64,000 nucleotides of DNA from Sphingobacterium daejeonense (GTDB taxonomy: Bacteria; Bacteroidota; Bacteroidia; Sphingobacteriales; Sphingobacteriaceae): assembly GCF_901472535.1 (NCBI RefSeq), contig NZ_LR590470.1, positions 2,914,001 through 2,978,000 on the forward strand, read 5' to 3'. Position numbers and translations under genes: made by a program. Within the stretch, counting starts at the first letter, position 1, and each line of letters opens with the position of its first letter. The notes beneath the pieces were generated by a model that had not been told where the DNA came from, ran no database searches, and worked only from the letters and a program-made list of their open reading frames with translations. Shown in pieces: positions 62,401-64,000 of this stretch.

Positions 62401-64000
62401 AATCTTTGAGAGCAATCCTTTGTACCCTCCAGAAATTCTATCATATACTTTGTTAAAACCTCTAAAGAAGCGGTCCAACAGTCCGTTTCCGGGTTTTTTA
62501 TCATGTGGTGAACGAAGGATAATGGCACAAAGTGCTGGTGTCAATGTCAATGCGTTGATACCTGAAATCACAATTGCAGCAGCAAGTGTCAACGAGAACT
62601 GTCTATAGAAAATACCCACAGGTCCCGAAAGGAAAGCAACAGGTACAAATACCGCTGACATTACCAACGTAATAGCAATTACTGCCGACCCTACTTCATC
62701 CATTGCGGCCAATGTAGCTTCCATAGGAGAAAGATGTTCTTCCTCCATCTTGGCATACACGGCCTCGACGACGACAATACCGTTGTCGACGACAATACCT
62801 ATGGCTAAGACGAGTGCGAATAAAGTCAATAGATTGATGGAGAAACCCATCATCTGCATAAAGAATAGCGAACCGATCAAACACACCGGTACGGCAAGGA
62901 TTGGAATAATGGTTGCTCTAAAATCCTGAAGGAAAATAAAAACGACCAAAAATACCAAGATAAAGGCTTCCACTAAAGTCACCAATACACTGGAAATAGA
63001 CGCATTCAAGAAACGAGAAACATCATAGCCCATCGTATAGGTCATTCCAGGAGGGAAGGTAGCATCTTTTAATTCTGCCATTCGGTCCTTCACACGTTGG
63101 ATTACTTCCTGAGCATTTGAACCTGGCAGCTGCTTGATCATAATTGAAGCAGAAGGTCTACCATCTGTTTTTGAAACCATCTCATAATCCAAGGATCCAA
63201 ATTCTACATCTGCAATATCTTTTACACGAATAATGGACCCATCAACATTGGCACGGATTGGAATATTTTCATATTCGCTGATCTCTGTAAATTTACCAGG
63301 ATAACGGAGTACATATTGCTGCATGTTGACTGTTTTATCCGAGCTGATCCCTGTCTGACCAGGTGCCGCTTCGATATTCTGTCTACGTAATGCAGTAACT
63401 AATTCCTCTGTGGATATGGAATATGCAGATAATCGATCTGGCTTAACCCAGATACGCATTGCATAATCCTTCATTCCCATGATCTGTGCAAATCCAACTC
63501 CTTCGATACGTTTTAATTCCTTAAGGATGTTGATATCGGTAAAGTTGTATATAAATCTTTCGTCAGCAGTCTCGTCATCTGTATACAAATTCAGATACAT
63601 CAACATACTGTTCACTTCTTTTTCTGTGGTTACACCAGCTTTGATAACTTCTTCAGGTAATTCGTCCAATACGGTTGTTACCCTGTTCTGCACGTTTACC
63701 GCAGCAATATCTGGGTCTGTACCCACTTCAAAGAAGACCTGAATCAACGTGTTACCATTATTGGTAGACACTGAACTCATGTAGGTCATCCCTGCTACCC
63801 CATTAATAGCTTTTTCCAATGGGATAGCTACAGCATTTGTACTTACTTCGGCATTCGCACCAGTATAGTTTGCTGTTACCACGACAGATGGAGGTACGAT
63901 ATCAGGGAACTGGGTGATGGGCAAGGGTGAACAATGCCAAGACACCCAAAAGGGTAATAAAGATCGAGATGACCAATGATAGCACTGGCCTCTTAATAAA
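59449..64000 (-). CDS. RND efflux permease fused to TolC-like outer-membrane factor (runs off window)
   Basis: One frame carries a nearly complete HAE1-type RND pump (about 1030 residues) joined to an outer-membrane efflux protein (about 480 residues). The pump starts with FIKRPVLSLVISIFITLLGV at the window edge; a one-base insertion near 63925 breaks the frame there. Then come PITQFPDIVPPSVVVTANYT, the helix-4 VLAIGIVVDNGIVVVEAV, and two sets of membrane helices ending GLVVLFSKREKKKK. The fusion point is about 60910, followed by a lipoprotein-like LLFLVASCSVP and the TolC repeats (AYYELISLDEKVKVYGENIK, VTYLDIITAQKGLIEAQVTD). It would export drugs or other amphiphiles. Whether the fusion is real or a frameshift joining two genes is open. 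Confidence 0.87.
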   Translation of the reverse strand, partial: LLRGQCYHWSSRSLLPFWVSWHCSPLPITQFPDIVPPSVVVTANYTGANAEVSTNAVAIPLEKAINGVAGMTYMSSVSTNNGNTLIQVFFEVGTDPDIAAVNVQNRVTTVLDELPEEVIKAGVTTEKEVNSMLMYLNLYTDDETADERFIYNFTDINILKELKRIEGVGFAQIMGMKDYAMRIWVKPDRLSAYSISTEELVTALRRQNIEAAPGQTGISSDKTVNMQQYVLRYPGKFTEISEYENIPIRANVDGSIIRVKDIADVEFGSLDYEMVSKTDGRPSASIMIKQLPGSNAQEVIQRVKDRMAELKDATFPPGMTYTMGYDVSRFLNASISSVLVTLVEAFILVFLVVFIFLQDFRATIIPILAVPVCLIGSLFFMQMMGFSINLLTLFALVLAIGIVVDNGIVVVEAVYAKMEEEHLSPMEATLAAMDEVGSAVIAITLVMSAVFVPVAFLSGPVGIFYRQFSLTLAAAIVISGINALTLTPALCAIILRSPHDKKPGNGLLDRFFRGFNKVYDRISGGYKGLLSKIAGRRIITLLGLVIMFIATWGSAAILPSGFIPTEDQGMIYVAVTTPPGATVDRTEAVLNEVDAISRELDMVETVSILAGYSIVTEVSGASYGMGMINLKQWDERKESVDDVMKILRERTAHIADAEIEFFPPPTVPGFGNSSGFELRLLDRSGNEDLAQTNEVVNEFISKLTEDEVIESASTTFDVNFPQYMLKIDYDLAAKKGISVENSMNTLQTLLGSLYATNFIRYGQMYKVMVQSDAFARQRPEDVLNLYVKTEEGEMVPYSSFMTMERVYGPEQITRYNMFTSAMITGQAAPGFSSGQAIEAVERISAELPQGYAIEWSGMTREQKISGNQAAYIFLLCLVFVYLLLAAQYESFLLPMPVLLCLPAGLFGAFLFLKVFGLENNIYAQVSLVMLIGLLGKNAILIVEYANLKRKQGMDVLTASIEGAVARLRPILMTSFAFAAGLIPLMLASGAGAIGNRTIGSAAVGGMVIGTIIGVIVIPGLVVLFSKREKKKKIKQASKVAVVSVILLFLVASCSVPKTAAQKEISPELGSQTEQVLNDTNSIATLPWKEVFTDSQLISLIDSAMLYNMDVRQAIHRIEMAQANFRFRKSALYPSLDAAVEGGLRKYGHYTESGIGNYDSNFSENLTDDEKLPEPFVPDYFVGVRSSWELDLWGKLRNRREAAFLQLMSESELKRLIETELISSMASAYYELISLDEKVKVYGENIKLHERALEIIEAQKEAGRADELAVQQFKSLLSESKANRAHAEQEILAYEHQINTLLGRVYQPIARSSNVIGSEMLFQDLSVGNLDDLLNNRLDIRKAGMDMKADYHELESSRLAFLPTVAISPHLGLQSFSLDKLFSLDKSVTYGLFGGITMPIFRQRELKSEYERMKASYGISFLEYEKTVLNAVNEVSLALTTQDAIENRSVHVKDQVVALESSIGAAEELFIAGRVTYLDIITAQKGLIEAQVTDVEINKEKMLNQVVLYKALGGGWQ

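Overview
The window reads as chromosomal DNA of a Bacteroidota bacterium, most likely Sphingobacteriaceae and close to Sphingobacterium. The 16S gene has the look of that group, the protein-coding DNA is AT-rich, and clear promoters follow the Bacteroidota TTTG-N19-TAnnTTTG pattern. There are also a TonB receptor with a CarboxypepD-like N-terminus, many lipoproteins and paired ECF sigma factors. These are judgements from the sequence alone.

Layout. 1-5.4 kb: end of a DEAD-box-like helicase, then a SUKH immunity gene and a 1386-aa DUF4157 (eCIS-core) toxin with a C-terminal HNH nuclease. 5.8-14 kb: an ECF sigma factor, then an AraC regulator heading acyl-CoA synthetase, two esterases and a TonB receptor, which together look like an ester or lipid uptake and activation unit. 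14-18.6 kb: small stress genes (cold-shock protein with a long leader, metal-binding protein, MFS exporter, ArsC-like protein, CsbD). 18.7-23.5 kb: DNA repair (TIGR03915/TIGR03916-type pair diverging from a ligase-associated exonuclease and ATP-dependent DNA ligase). 23.5-29.4 kb: large catalase, PNPOx-like protein, lipocalin and a bacteriophytochrome kinase.

29.5-36.4 kb: four tandem paralogous lipoproteins. 36.4-38.2 kb: a second ECF sigma factor, small membrane proteins and Hsp20, with two copies of a probable sigma-specific promoter. 38.3-41.6 kb: a deoxyribonucleotidase and a PAP2-GtrA-GT39 envelope module. 41.7-49.3 kb: small hypothetical proteins, SMP-30, a GH32 fructosidase and a NamZ-like muramidase. 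49.5-51.1 kb: an ABC-F ATPase. 51.1-53.2 kb: REP-like hairpins, a 1.47-kb IS4-family element and a 163-bp nested palindrome. 53.3-58.5 kb: a complete rRNA operon (16S-Ile-Ala-23S-5S, minus strand) with two tandem promoters at 58.7-58.9 kb. 59.4-64 kb: an RND efflux permease fused in frame to a TolC-like protein, running off the window.

A strong caveat is that at least a dozen genes are broken by one- or two-base indels, mostly in short homopolymers and of both signs, while the protein code continues perfectly in another frame. This looks more like uncorrected long-read sequence than decay. I give such genes as single CDS spans and state where the frame breaks. The most interesting items are the DUF4157-HNH toxin with its immunity gene, the lipoprotein array, the repeated ECF promoter motif, and the nested palindrome whose two arms keep their hairpins by compensatory changes.
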